Positions 42,514 through 54,695 of a stretch of 64,000 bases of DNA are shown piece by piece. Below the pieces are notes generated by a model, which saw only the letters and a program-made list of their open reading frames with translations, made no database searches and had not been told where the DNA came from. The DNA is from Darksidea phi. Its lineage: Eukaryota > Ascomycota > Dothideomycetes > Pleosporales > Lentitheciaceae. The stretch lies in NCBI GenBank assembly GCA_030770425.1, contig JASJFT010000027.1:1-64000 (forward strand), in the 5' to 3' direction. The position numbers and the translations under genes were made by a program. Position 1 is the stretch's first letter. Each line of letters starts with the position of its first letter.

Positions 42514-43660
42514 ACATCTGCATCTTGCGAATTCGGTCCGTTCAGTGGTCTTTAGCGAGCTGGTGAGGATATCCTCGCCTTCCTAGGCCAAAAACATTTC
42601 CTTTTTACTCATGAGTTACTTGCTTTTCGGGGTGCTTCTCACCTTTCGTTCGTCTTCGCGAAGGGTTGAGGAGCTTGTCCCAATCTCCTATAATGTTTGT
42701 CTTTTCCGGCCGGAGCGTAAGTCTCCCTTCCTTTGGTTGATCGACTCCTCTTGGTAACGGCTGCGCTGTGTTCTCGACGACTTCCGGGTCAGCGATGTGA
42801 ATGTATTACTGTCCTTCTAGTTTAGTTGCGGGTGTGGTACGGAGTGCCTTCGAGCTGAAGCCTCCGGGGACCGTCCTATATACATCTGTTCTCATACCTC
42901 GATGACTCCCGCCTTGCACAGTGACTCCTCTAGTGGTCCGTGAGTGTGACTAATACACTACTTTGTGACTTGGTACACGATGACTGGGCGTGGCTCATCG
43001 TTTGTTGTGTCTTGATTAGTTCGCCTTGATACTGCTTCGAGAAAGGTGTCGCTCGACGCATCACGCTTTTATTGTGAACGGCCCCCTCGCCCTTGTCCTG
43101 CACCAAAGTGGAGTCGCGGCCCCGCCATCGGGCAGCGGTAAGGTTTGCATTCTTTCGCCGCGACTGATAACACATATTGGGCCTCAAGTGTAGCATGATT
43201 AGGTGCTATCCAGCCTGAGGCTGGGCAGACATTGACTTAGGTCGGGCTCATGGTGTTTTCTTCCAATTTGCCACGTGGTTCCGTAGGGTCGCCACCGTCC
43301 GACTCACATATCCACGTCACCTTGAATGACAGACATTTGTGTATGAAATGCACGATCTGGCCGTGCAGTATGCGTAAGGGCGAGGGATGAGCCGATATCG
43401 CCGCTAGCGACAGTCATGGTTTTGGGATCCTTTTCGCTTCCTTGGTGCGTCTGTGGGACTTACGACTTTTCCTGGTTTCCGCAGCGTATACTATTGTGAT
43501 TGACTGCTGCATCCTCCTCAATTGGCGGTGACATGCATATGATTGAAAATATGGTGCGATCTTAGCTGCTATGTCGTCTGGATTGTGTCGCCTTGTGGGA
43601 GATGCGGGATCGCGGCAGCGATACATGTTTTCGAGAGGAGAAGTTCGAATTTCGAAAAGA
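42514..43660. other. intergenic, 3' of cpcA
   Basis: Pyrimidine-rich 3' region of cpcA, then sequence without recognisable genes. Confidence 0.5.
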
Positions 43661-43679
43661 AGAAGGGGGTATTACTACC

Positions 43680-43885
43680 TGGCAAAGTAATCTCTTTATT
43701 CGAGAAGTAAGTACACACATGGAATTTGGGTAGAGCTGGCAGTTTGGGATCGAGTGGGTAGACCAGGTAGCAATGCGGCGGGAGAAGCACCTCGTCCACA
43801 ACGAGAGGGGAATACTGCATCGCAGCATCTCGATCTTCCAAAGGTTCCCTGTACGTGTAGTCTGCAACTAAGATGTGTGATGACG
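43680..43885 (-). CDS. possible coding exon of an unrecognised gene
   Basis: One minus-strand frame has protein-like sequence: YREPLEDRDAAMQYSPL, VDEVLLPPHCYLVYPLDP and PKFHVCTYFSNKEI. It is bounded by an acceptor-like TTGCAG at its start and a CCAG/GTAGTA donor-like end. A candidate first exon with ATG lies at ~43960. I recognise no family. Without comparison it could be a short real gene or chance. Confidence 0.3.
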
Positions 43886-44068
43886 TGCAATCCGCCTTCG
43901 TAGATCTACTGTGAATCAGCCGTCAGATCTCCACTAGCCCCTCGCTACCACAACCTCACCGCCACGATAAGCAGAACCCCGCCATCCCTGCGTGTCCCCG
44001 ACGCGCACAAGCATTACGTATATAAATTATCAGTTTCTTCAAATCACTAAATTCTCCCAAAGCATCAA

Positions 44069-44224
44069 GGCAAGATGGTACGATGTCCCCGGTTCCCCCC
44101 ATCCACCCATCAGCCCCGCTAACACCTCTCTCAGGCCGAGTGGTCTAAGGCGCTGTGTTTAGGCTTATCCCAAAGCTCAAATCCGCAGTCTTCACGGGCG
44201 TGGGTTCGAATCCCACTCTTGTCA
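44069..44224 (+). tRNA. tRNA-Leu(UAG) with anticodon-loop intron and a 57-nt GT-AG intron before the D arm
   Basis: The 3' part is unmistakable: D arm GCC-GAGTGGTCTAA-GGC (44135-44151), anticodon stem CTGTG/CGCAG, anticodon TAG at 44160-44162, a 19-nt canonical intron at 44164-44182, a long class II variable region, and T arm GTGGG-TTCGAAT-CCCAC. The 3' acceptor strand is TCTTGTC plus A (44217-44224). The bases just upstream of the D arm cannot pair with it. GGCAAGA at 44069-44075 pairs over all seven positions (one G-U) and is followed by TG, exactly nucleotides 8-9. Between them lie 57 nt (44078-44134) that start GTACG, contain the branch sequence GCTAAC and end in CTCTCTCAG, a textbook fungal spliceosomal intron. 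T-runs at 44229 and 44241 can serve as Pol III terminators. Confidence 0.8.
44078..44134 (+). other. GT-AG intron-like insert inside the tRNA gene
   Basis: It separates tRNA nucleotides 9 and 10 and splits the A box. The intact B box is GGTTCGAATCC. Retaining the insert leaves AGGCCGAGTGG, one mismatch from an A box. Confidence 0.7.
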
Positions 44225-44472
44225 AGCGCTTTTCAAGGATCTTTTTTGGGGTCGTGGTGGTGCTGGGGGGAGGGGGGAATGTGTGGATGGGGGGAGACAT
44301 GGGATGACGTGTTGGGCGGGGGGCCCTTCCGATGCGCGCCGAGTGGTGCAGGGAAAAGGAAATTTGTTTTTGGGACTAATTATATGCTGTGTTGAATTTC
44401 TACAAGCGCGCAAGAAAGACTTAACCAGCCCAACTGCCGCTTACCCACCCCCTGGAACGTCAACAGGCAACA

Positions 44473-44766
44473 TGTCCACCCAAGACTCCGACCTCCTCCT
44501 CTGCGTAAGCCCATCACGTGCCCCATCTCCCTCAGAACCTTCCACACCTACTAAAACGCCCCAAGCTCGAATCCTCGCTCCGCAATGCCCTCGCAACCTT
44601 CGGCCCCACAAGCCCCCAGTACATCAGCATTAAATACATGGTCGACGAGCAAGCCGCCAAGATCGCACTGCAGAAAACGAGTCTAGATGCGTCGAAGCAG
44701 GGTACGAGAGGGAATGTGGGGAGTGGGCGTGTTATGGAGCTTGTTTTTAGACCGAAGGCGTCTTGA
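44473..44766 (+). CDS. small 77-aa protein of unknown function
   Basis: Two exons, 44473-44505 and 44566-44766, phase 0. The 60-nt intron has GTAAGC, the branch CTACTAAAAC and a CAAG acceptor. The protein begins MSTQDSDLLLCLESSL and contains FGPTSPQYISIKYMVDEQAA and a C-terminal GRVMELVFRPKAS. No transmembrane helix or signal peptide. I do not recognise the family. It starts 249 bp after the tRNA. Confidence 0.55.
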
Positions 44767-45710
44767 GGCTCGAGCGAGTGCGCCGTCTGTTACTTTTAGG
44801 AGGATGGGGGCGGGTAGGAGTTCGGATAGTTTAGTGAGTTTGGCGTAGATGTGCGGGCGGGGATGGTGGTTAATACGTGGTACACATACGCGAACGTGAC
44901 AATAATTCTCATGCAAGACGTAGCATACAAGCGAGTCCGTGTTTGAGATGACGTATCATTATTGAATTGTTCGTCCTGATTATCCTACCATAATGCCGGC
45001 AGAAAACCGAACATAATATAATCTGTACGCGCTACCAAGGCATCAGCGTAGCCACTACGAACAATCTTGAAAGTGACGCAATCGCCGTGATGAATATCTG
45101 CATTTCGCTGGTGGGTATGAATAATGCGAGGGTGGTATATCGCAACAATCTCCACGCCAACCCCCTTCCCAAAATTGAGCCCGATATGCAAACTGCTCCG
45201 CGCAGTCCTCCCGATGATCAAGGAAGATCGCTCGCCCACCAAACCGCCATCGCTTCAAAGACCGTGGATCCTGCCCTAGGAACATTAATCTCAAGAAAAG
45301 GTAGAACGAGAAGCCCAGCCAAATCATACCCTGGTATGAACTCCAAGTAATGCAAAAGTGCGAGACATAGCATCCAAAGCACCGCTCCATGCTCCATAGC
45401 TCCGGCGCTGTAGTATTCCAAATGACGTGTGGTACCAGCGCCTCTTTCCCGCACCATTACCCCACACCAAAACGCCTTTTATCGACGAGTGTGGCCCTTG
45501 GTGGGGCCGTAGGCTGCGATCCGGAATGGCGTTTACTAAAGCTCTGCTCATGTTCCGTTTGATCCTTCTTCATTCGACGAGCTTTGTTTGATGACCCTGT
45601 TCCAATTCACCTGTGCCGCTTCCTGTGCCGCTGGAGCGTCGACCAAATACTGACGTATTGCCGCAATGTGTCCGCCAGATACGAATGAGAAAACGACAAC
45701 TAGACCCCCC
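44767..45710. other. intergenic, with unclear minus-strand frames
   Basis: Overlapping minus-strand frames between 44985 and 45551 include a hydrophobic one (WMLCLALLHYLEFIPGY) and a hydrophilic one (GRTARSSLHIGLNFGKGVGVEIV). Following either needs a frame change with no convincing splice sites. Left unannotated. Confidence 0.4.
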
Positions 45711-47058
45711 TCACTCAATCAAAGGTTTCCGTGCGCCGCCTACTATGGCCATACCCAAGGCTCGGAGGCCGGCCGGATCATTCGACCGAACGATGGTGGC
45801 TGCTGGTAACATGGGATTGTCGGGCGAAACGTGTGCAGCATCCTTGGCCGCTTGCTCAATGGCCTCCATCTCTTCTTTGCAGCCGGCATGGTCAAAGGGG
45901 CATACGACAATGGGCTGGCGGAGTAAAATGTCCCTTGCTGACGACATCTGGGCCTAGTCTCATGTGAGCAGCATCGCAGCTAGCGGGGCCAAATTTCTCA
46001 CCTTCACAGTCAGATAATACTCAATCTTGTAGAGCGTCCCGGTGGTGGTAAAGCCGTTGACGGCGTACATGGGGAACTCCTTCTTTCCGCGCGGTATTAT
46101 GCCTTCTGAATCCCGCAAATCTTTCGCCGGAAACACCAAGCCCAGATTCGTAAAGTAGCCCGCTTCCGGCATTTTAACACCAACAGCTTGCGTCGTCTTC
46201 GCCAACGTCTTCACTTTTCTCGTCGGCTCGTCCCCTTCGTGATTGAAGATAATCTCTTCATCTATGCCGACAGTGATTTTCTGGATTGTGACCTTCTTCG
46301 CCTTGTTCAGCCAGTCCGGGTTGGGGCTGAGCTTGATGTACACCGATACGGGGTCCAACGGACCATAACTCCACCTCGGCAAGCTTATACCCAGGGTAAC
46401 GAGATGGTCGGTGACGCGCTCAGCGCTCTCTGGTCGGTTATACATGCCAAACGTGGAGAGGGTGTCGTAGCGCTGTATTGGCACTGCAAACGGATATTTC
46501 TTTTGCTCGGATGGCCCTTGTTGCACGGTTACGACCAGCTCGTAGAATGTCTCAGCCGTCCGGCTCGGCAGCTGTAGACTCGCCGGTGGTACTCTCCGAG
46601 CCACCTCTTCCCCGCCACGGCCGTACGGTATGAATATCACGAACGGCAGGTCCATGGACAGTATGCTCTCGTATTCTCTTCCATGCGCACAGCGGTATAG
46701 GAGCATCTCCTTGCCCACAATGTCAGTGATCTCTTTGCGCGGCGCAGCCAGATGCTTTTTGGTGAGCGACTCGGCCGAGGGGTGGATCGTCTCACGCCGG
46801 TGGAGGGCAATCGTGACGAGCGATACATTGACGGGTGCTGAGACGCCTAGGAGCGGGCGTACCTCGACTTTGCCTTCTATTCGCGGCTGCATAGACGGTG
46901 GTTAGCATGATTGACGCGGACTAATGCGGAAAGAGCTCCCATCACCCCCTCTGTATGAAATGTAGACATGTCCCACGTACCAGAGTCGCCGATATGCCTG
47001 GATAGCCCACCAGGAAGTTGCTGTTTGGCGGTCCGGAGACGCGCACAAAGGCGGACAT
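45711..47058 (-). CDS. arrestin-like domain protein
   Basis: Three exons, 47058-46981, 46886-46002 and 45953-45711; 1206 nt, 401 aa, phases exact. The N-terminus (VRVSGPPNSNFLVGYPGI), then EGKVEVRPLLG and VSLVTIALHRRET, are the first strands of an arrestin N-domain. LPFVIFIPYGRG and AETFYELVVTVQQG continue the sandwich. A second beta-rich half follows (VSVYIKLSPNPDWL, VTIQKITVGIDEEIIF) and FTTTGTLYKIEYYLTVK near the end. No PY motif for ubiquitin ligase binding is obvious, so it may not be a classic ART adaptor. The C-terminal exon contains an acidic helix (CKEEMEAIEQAAKDAA). It is divergent from the cyclophilin gene. Confidence 0.75.
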
Positions 47059-47726
47059 AGCTGCTCAGGATGACGGATGTCGGCGCTGGCCTGGGCGGAC
47101 AGCGAGCGCCGCATGGGAGGGAACGCGGCCTGCTCGTCTGCTATGCGGCGGCCGAGCGCGCGCGAGGGGTGAGCGGTCAGGAAGGCGCTGGGATGCTGAA
47201 ATGGCCGTCTAGGCGCGGGACGGTGGGGTTGCGATGCGGCAGCTGCTGCGAGTCGAACGGGCGGGGCAGACGACGGCAGCGAGCCGGTGACACGACGACG
47301 ATGGAGGCGGCCGGGGGGACTATAGAGAGTGTGGAGTGATGCGCGAGCTGTGCCGGGTTGGACCTACGTCGTAGGGCTGGCCGAGTCGTAAGTGGTAGTG
47401 ATAGGCCGCCCGGAGGTCGGCTGCTAATGAATATGGGACGTCGCCAATATGGCAGCGGGCGAGCTAGCTGAGCAGGAGTCGATGATTGTCTGGAACAATG
47501 GCGACGATAGCACGGACAGCGGGTGTGGGCAGCAAACGGCGGCGCAGATCTGTCAAGGCGGGCGAGGCAGGCCGTGGTGCGCAGTGCTGTCGCCGTGGGG
47601 AGTGTGTCGGGCTTGGGCCATTCGCGTTGGGGGCGTGAAGCTGAGCACAGAACACCATCGCGCTGTCTCAAAGCCACCACCACGCCCTTGACCAGCACAG
47701 CATGCCCCGCGAGCTGACTGCCCACC
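47059..47726. other. divergent promoter, arrestin-like/cyclophilin
   Basis: 668 bp, GC-rich, with long stop-free frames on both strands that look like chance. No gene recognised. Confidence 0.5.
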
Positions 47727-48386
47727 ATGTCTGTCACGGTACGTAGCACATCCGGTCCAGTTGCTCAATTCTCCGAAGGCCACGTTCGTCAATGTCTTCA
47801 CCATTCTCCGTATCGTCGTGAAACTCTGACTGCATGCTGCACCAGCAAACCCGGCGCTGTGCACATGCTGATCCCGTCTCACTGTACTGACTCGAGGCAG
47901 TTGCACACGTCGCGCGGTGATATCAAGCTCGAGATCTTCTGCGAATCCGTGCCCAAGACGGCCGAGAACTTCCTGGCCCTCTGTGCATCCGGCTACTACA
48001 ACGGCAGCCCCTTCCACCGCCTGATACCGAATTTCATGGTCCAAACCGGGAGCCCCGCCTCGGACCCCAAGTCCAAGACCTCGGCGTCCATCTACGACAC
48101 GCCCAACCAGCTCTTCGATGACGAGATCCGCCCGGCGCTGAGGCACAATGCGAGGGGCATCGTGAGCATGGCGAACAAGGGGGTCAATACCAACGGCAGC
48201 CAGTTCTTCATCACGTTTGCGCCGGCACCGCATTTGGATGGAAAGAACACCGTCTTCGGCAAGGTGCTGGAGGGTACCGAGGTGCTGGATGATCTGGAAA
48301 TGCTAGAGGTGGACAAGAAGTCACGGCCGAAGGAGAGAGTGGAGATCAAGAAGGTTAGCATACACGCCAACCCCCTCGCTGGATGA
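47727..48386 (+). CDS. cyp10: peptidyl-prolyl cis-trans isomerase, PPIL3-type cyclophilin
   Basis: Exon 1 is 12 nt (47727-47738, MSVT), a 162-nt intron follows, and exon 2 is 47901-48386; 165 aa. It has the compact cyclophilin form without the usual insertion: TSRGDIKLEIFCESVPKTAENFLALC, FHRLIPNFMVQTG, GIVSMANKGVNTNGSQFFITF and NTVFGKVLEG. The catalytic arginine (FHRLI) and FITF pocket are present. PPIL3/CYP10 proteins associate with the spliceosome in animals. The intron happens to be stop-free in this frame. Confidence 0.93.
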   Translation: MSVTVRSTSGPVAQFSEGHVRQCLHHSPYRRETLTACCTSKPGAVHMLIPSHCTDSRQLHTSRGDIKLEIFCESVPKTAENFLALCASGYYNGSPFHRLIPNFMVQTGSPASDPKSKTSASIYDTPNQLFDDEIRPALRHNARGIVSMANKGVNTNGSQFFITFAPAPHLDGKNTVFGKVLEGTEVLDDLEMLEVDKKSRPKERVEIKKVSIHANPLAG

Positions 48387-49744
48387 GGCCGGTACACGAT
48401 GAGGAAACCAGCCCGTAGGTCATCTGAACAGGGTCAATGGATAGATAGCGTGGCTTGCGACACCAAAGGATGGTCCATCCACGGCCCACGCTCAATGCAC
48501 CAGTTTCCACGCCGGATGGAGCAAGCTTTGATAGGCCTACCAGTTGGAGGGCGTCAGGATGGGTGGGTGATGCAATAGAGGAACCGCAGCCCTACGACGA
48601 TCACAACCATGAAATCACTACTACGTATCCCGCCTAAATATAAATAACAGCTTCGAAAGTCTCTGCATCTTCAACCTCTGGGCATTCGCGCTGGTTCGGA
48701 CATCGTTCCATCTCCAGCTCGCCTCCGACCGTGCAATTCCAAGAGATCGTCAATACAGACAGGTATGTAGTAGCCACCCTCAGTACTTCAACGCTAGTAA
48801 AACGCCCCACCGAGCATACAAGTTGGCCAGCCTACCCATAGCAACATTGTCATCCCTCTTGTACAATTCTATGGGTGTCAGACTCTGCTTCACAGGTCGT
48901 TACAATCGATTCAGTATTATGCTACTTTCTTTACCTTATTCTCCTCACGTTGTCCAGTGACAGCCTTCCAACCAGCCACCGCCTAACCGTAAGAGAAAAG
49001 CATCTCTTTGGTCAGACAATACACGTGTCGCTTGGGCTAGAGGCAATGCAAACCAATTCCAGTTTTGCAACGCGCAATTCGCGACGTTCATACCTAGGTC
49101 GTTAAAATCTTACAAAGAACTGATAAACCAATGCATTTGCCAACTTCAAGAGGCTTTTCGCTGTTTCGTCCCTAGGAGTCCATTTCCTGTCCTCTAGGCA
49201 ATGGTACTTTGAAGGTGGAGACGCTGTCCACGTCATGCTTACGTTATAAAGACCTGAACTCCTCATTCTCCAACCTACACTCTTGCGACAGATAACCGTC
49301 GATATGAGAGTAGTAAGTAGAATAAAAAGAATTCAGTGGCACACATCAAACACATACCATGCACAAGATACACTGCATCTTATCCCATTCCCTTCCTCTC
49401 CTGCTGACTCGTAGCCTGCCTCCAATCAATCACATATTAGAAGCTAATGCTGCACTGAACACAATGCGGCTTGGCATAAGGAGAGGGTGGGTGGAGTTCT
49501 ATTGTTGATACATGGCGATATGCTTCATGTCTCGCCTGGAACGTGCATCACGGTGAAAGCCTTCCTCCTTTTGCTTTCCGTATTCGGTAGTAGCAACCAC
49601 CACCCTGGATACAATGGGGATCTATGTTCTTCTTCTTTCTCCCTTCTTGTTCTTAGAAACATCTTTTCTTACACTTTCTAATCTTGGCTTCTACCGGCGT
49701 ATCATGCACTCAGGGTATACGACACTTCGTCAGTAGCTCAAGGT
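48387..49744. other. intergenic
   Basis: No recognisable gene; short frames without motif. Confidence 0.5.
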
Positions 49745-52700
49745 ATGACACGAGCCGCTTTGCTATTCCTAGCTTGCGGTGATTCTCGGCACAGCGGACT
49801 TCAATCACTACAACTACAACAAGCTCACCAAAATCAGCCACGTAGTCCGGAGAGAAGGCAGACGAAGGTTGGCACAACGCATGGAACCATCAATGCCAAA
49901 AACGAGGTTGCACAGGTGAGTCATAAGGAAACTTTTATTGTTATCATTTAAGGCGTTGGTGTACTTTGTTGGGTTATTTCGCGAATTTGGCGAAGCGGTG
50001 GCTACTACTCATTCGAATGCACTCTGTTGTGCGTGCTGACTTGGAGTCAGTAGGCGCCCGGTACAGCCCAAGACTTGTTCCGTGGCGTGGAGGACGGTGA
50101 GGATGAATTTGCTAGCGACGACGGATCTGTTGCCTTTGGTTCTATCTACCGTGACTTTCTCCTCCCTAGGGAGGATGTGCACTTCGAACAGTTCAGTATG
50201 CCTTACAATACCACGTCAGTGTCGCTGCGAAGCTAAGTACGGCCTCTATCATGCTGCTCTTTAACACCAACGACGCTGTGCTACGAGCGTACAACGAGTG
50301 CTCTCTTGAAGTGGGGATCATTCCAGTTTCCCGGTATGCGGGCTCGGTAAAGAGCAAGCGCGCGCCAGCCGAGAAGGCGAAAAGCCGGGGAACCCGAAAA
50401 GTTGATCAGCCAACCTCGATGATGCAGATGCGCCTCGCGATGCCCGCGAGCTTCGGCCAGAGCAAGTGCAGGAGATTTCCGGCTGAATTGGTCTGTGAAT
50501 GTTCATGGGACTGTCATTCTTGACAGGCCTGGATACATTGCGACGGCGGTACATGTTGGCAGAACCATGGCGCTGGCAATTGACGGGTCCGCTGACGCCA
50601 GACGCGACGCGACGCCAAAACCAACGCGACTCGTCCAGCGTCATATATATACTCTTCAATCACTTCATTACACACAATGGAGTCTCGAAACTTCGTCCTC
50701 CAACTCCGCAAAACAGGCCTCTGGAGTATGGTTCAGCCTCAGCCAGGAGGACGCGAAGGCCGTAAATCAGACAGCTAACAGCCATGATGTTCTTACGGAC
50801 CTATATAGATCAATGCGGCACTTTCGTTATCCCTACAATTTGGCTGTTGGTGTGGACTTGGATGAGTCCAGATTGTTTTTATACACGGTGACAGCGGAGG
50901 GGGCAGAATCGCTTGCAGAAGCGCTGAAGCACAGGTACGTATATCCCCATTCGAAGGAGGCGCTGAACGTTGACTAACTTATGCCGTAAGTAGGATGCTG
51001 TACCCAACCTCGACACCCTCATTGTGCAACATTATGACTCTGCCGATTGTTTCACTCCTCCCCTTCTTCCACCATCACCATGCTCTTTACACACAATCAG
51101 TTGGGTTGGGTTGATTATCGCGCCTCGCCAATCTAATTGAGTGGTGCACTGATCTTACCATAACTTTAGATGTGCCTATGCTCCTTAAGCAGCATACGAA
51201 TCGTGGCGCAACCAAATTTCGAGGTCTCATCGGGGTGGAGCACCGGTTCCGCCTGAAGCTCAACATGAGAAGGAGAATGAGTAAGCTGGAGAAGTCCGAG
51301 CAGCAACGGCAGTTGGATGAGTATTACAAGCTAGAAAGGATCGAAGTTCGTCGACGGTACGGCGACGGGTGCATTATCAACGTGCTGGACCTTTCCAAGA
51401 CTGAGATTCTTTTGGATCTCGTCCATAATAAGGGTTTCTTTTCGTAGATGGCCGAAGTAAGTGCACATTACGGCTGACTATACATTTCAAGCGGAACAAG
51501 TCTTACTAACGCAAGTGCTTCCCAGGGTATCGGATAGAAGTTTGGTTGAATGGCTGGGATGTTTGACAATGTTTCCTTTGCGGGGACTCTAACCATCTCA
51601 TGGATGGGTGTACTCGGCTGCAGTGTAAGATTTGCGCAGTGTAGCACGATGGCGATAGGTGCCCTCGCAACACGACGGTGGAAGCAGACGCGCGGTCACG
51701 ACAACTAAGTAGGGAGGAAATAACGAGGGGCTACAGGAAACAGTTTTCAGGTGCTTCAATTATGCGCGATTGCGGCAACAAGATCCTTCTGCAGCTCCAT
51801 GGGGCATCGATCATCGAGCAGACGACCATGGGAGGTGCGAGCATTCACAGATGATCAGGCTAGTACACGAGAGAGATGCGAGGAAGGGGACCGCGCCATC
51901 GTGGACATGGTATTTTCCGTCGAGCGAGGAAGGGCCGTCGACAGCCCAGACTTCACCACTTATACCGGAAACTCCGATCGAATTCTCGGCGTCCGCTTCT
52001 ACTACCGTCTAGGAAGGTGAGCCGTCGCCAGCCCCACCAGACGTTCACGCGACCAATGGTGACGACGTCTTCTACGAAGCCCTTTGGGAGCTTCCACTAC
52101 CTACTTTCACCGCAGCGACTCCAGGAGCCCAGTATTGTCACCCGAACCTTCGGGTGCCAGCTCCTTGGAGTCATTGAGATATGCCAGGAGGAGCTATTTA
52201 GTCAGTACGACCGTCGGCGTATATCACCTTCCGTGTCGCCCGCCCCACCAGAATTCTTTTCGCAATCTATGAGTGAAGAGGAGTTTGAAGAAAGTCTGGA
52301 CGAGTCCCCTATAATCGAAATACCGCTAGCACAGCGATCCACGAGTCCCGTGTCCGAAACTTCATCTAAGGCGACGCATGTGACTAAGTCTAGCATTGGT
52401 AGGCACGAACCCGACCTACCGCAGGGCCGTGGGAAAGGAAGCGTCGCAGAGCGGAAACCGATCTGGACCTCGACATAACACAGCCACAAAAGCAGGACTG
52501 GAGCCGTCTACGATTGAAAAGACTGCAGATCGATCAAGCGGCTATAGGCCGAATCGTGAAGCATGGCCTGTCGTCTGTGAAGAGGTGATAACTGAGCCAT
52601 AAGTATTTTATTTGCAGTTTGTACCCGACGATTCTGTCAGCCCATTCGTGCATGCTCTATGTGCAAACGTAAGTATATGTGGCTCATTCCAGTCGGATAG

Positions 52701-53720
52701 GGTCTCTTAATGGAGTTGTTGCATTATCTTCGTTATGTTCTTTCCTACTTCATTCATGCCAGTGTATAAATTGCCCGAGAGGTAACTATAGCTTGAGTCA
52801 GCTTTAGGATCGGAGCTTTCCAGCGAGTCATTCGACACGCCGCGAGTCAAATACCGTCAATACGTTCATACCTACCTGGACGGTATAACGGTAGGCCTCA
52901 ATATCTTCAAGCCGTTCCCGAATAAGCTGCCTCCGTGAAAAGTTTGGAGAGGAGTTTGACATAGGTCTACCTGGGGGAAGTCTTGCGGAAGGGTTAGGTA
53001 AAGAAGGTTTTGCGGAGCAAGAGAGGGCGTTGAAGGCGGTCAAGAAGATCGGCATTCCCGAGGAAGCCGCCGATCTGTTGGCGGGCAGGAGCAAGGTCGA
53101 AGATGCTCTTAAGAGTGCGCTCCTGCGGGGGGTCTTTGACATCATGGCTCTTCGACGGCAACTTCAAGCAGTATCTCATCAAGATCGGTATCAGCGGGCT
53201 CTACGGTGGCACAGTCGGAGGGCTCTCAACATAGATAAGTCATCCATTCTTCGGCAACGGCGTCGTTCTGGGCGTACTTGCCGGGTCGGCCTTTGGTATG
53301 ATTAACCTAACGTCGACTGGTAATTGGGAACGTCTCGGGAAGACTCTTGGGGTCAGCATCATCGGTGGTGCGGCGGCATGGATTGGCGATGTGACTGGCA
53401 GCGCGATGGTCGGCGCGATGGGCGGTAGGCCCGTCGGTATGGACTTCGGGGCCCTCGTTGGGAGTCTCACGGGGGGTTTCTTGGGCGCCAGATGGCGCTA
53501 GAGATTCCTGGCCTCGGCGGCATGACGGAGCACGAAGTCAAGACGGCGTATGCGACCATCAAAGAGTAGCTCGCCAGGGCGGACATGGAGCCGGATCCGT
53601 TACTGTCACTAGAGCAGGTGGTCGCCTACATGCTCAAGAACAGTAACAATGGCAACGGGCTGCCGTTTCTAGGTGCGGATGACAGACTCCTAATAGTTAC
53701 GCGCCGCCAGCAAGACGTGA
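49745..53720 (+). pseudogene. decayed coding region, possibly one or two former genes
   Basis: Protein-like segments on the plus strand are broken by stops and frame changes: ASDDGSVAFGSIYRDFLLP (~50110), LTDLYRSMRHFRYPYNLAVG (~50795), SEQQRQLDEYYKLERIEVRR (~51300), MSEEEFEESLDESPIIEI (~52270), YRQYVHTYLDGITVGLNIF (~52855), GLPGGSLAEGLGKEGFAEQE (~52965), then a glycine-zipper hydrophobic part (GVVLGVLAGSAFGMINL, VSIIGGAAAWIGDVTGSA; ~53250-53420) and LEQVVAYMLKNSNNGNGLPF (~53610) after an in-frame TAG. At least three frame shifts are needed between 52.8 and 53.7 kb with no splice sites to explain them. I do not recognise the family. The last part resembles membrane-inserting, glycine-zipper proteins. 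Confidence 0.45.
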
Positions 53721-54695
53721 ATGCTGTATGTAACTCTAGATAGTGAAACTCTACAAGGTCAATAGCTAGGGGGAAACGAAGAGATAAGCCACACTTTTCG
53801 CTAACCACTGCACAACGCGTTTTAGAAGTGCTGATCTGTACCCTGTCCTTCTGGGAAGAAAAGTCCGAAGATTGTATAGAATAAAAAACTGGATGGCATA
53901 TTATTTCTGTGCGGCTTAACGTGGCGCGATTGCTGTCATCTGAGACACGTCGGATCTCCCAAACCCCTGACCAGTTCTCGCGACCTATATTGCGAAATTT
54001 TACAATGCTGCCCAATATATGGCTATGCCTATACCGTAGACTCCCAATCTGGGACTATGTGGCTGGTGAGAAATCATGTTCTGGAAGGATGTGGTGGAAC
54101 TCAGCCACAACACTGTTAAAATCCACGACATTCACTCCTTCAATATACCACAATCGCTTTCTACTCGCTTCCTTTCTCTGTTTTGAGAAATTGGCGATTC
54201 AACAGTGAGTGTCTAAGTGGAAAGGGTCGGGTAGAGGCGTTTTCGCCACGCCCACCTATAAGCCACATAGACGGTTACCCGATCCATGCAGTTTTCAGGG
54301 GTTACCGGCTAGTCCAGGATTTAGTTTCAAAATTTTTATTTCAACATCGATATAAGATCCTACACTTAGGCAAGTGTAGGGCTCAGTGGAAACATAGAGA
54401 ATCTAAAACATGTATCCAGGTCACGAACCTCTGGAAACTAATAATCAGAGAGCAGTGTACCCCTTTTTTGGCAGCACGAGTTCGTTAATAATTTCCTTCC
54501 GACTCTTTGGCTTTCCCCCAGCCCAAGCCTCTTTTTCTATGCAAGGACGCCTAGCTGAACTTAACCGATCCCACTAATCTCTTTAGAGCTACCAATCTTG
54601 GACTCAGCCGCAGTGCTCTAACACATAAAGGACAGAATGAGATCATAGTCCAACTCTCATTCCCACGACCAAAACTCACAACCTAGCCTAGGGAA
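53721..54695. other. intergenic
   Basis: AT-rich; nothing recognised. The final ~150 bp are the promoter of the next gene. Confidence 0.5.

Noticed and set aside
44135..44400. Protein frame reading through the tRNA (MAEWSKAL... after splicing the 57-nt intron)
   Set aside because: The peptide is simply the translation of tRNA-Leu sequence (D arm, T arm RAWVRIP). The fully paired cloverleaf explains the DNA better than a protein.
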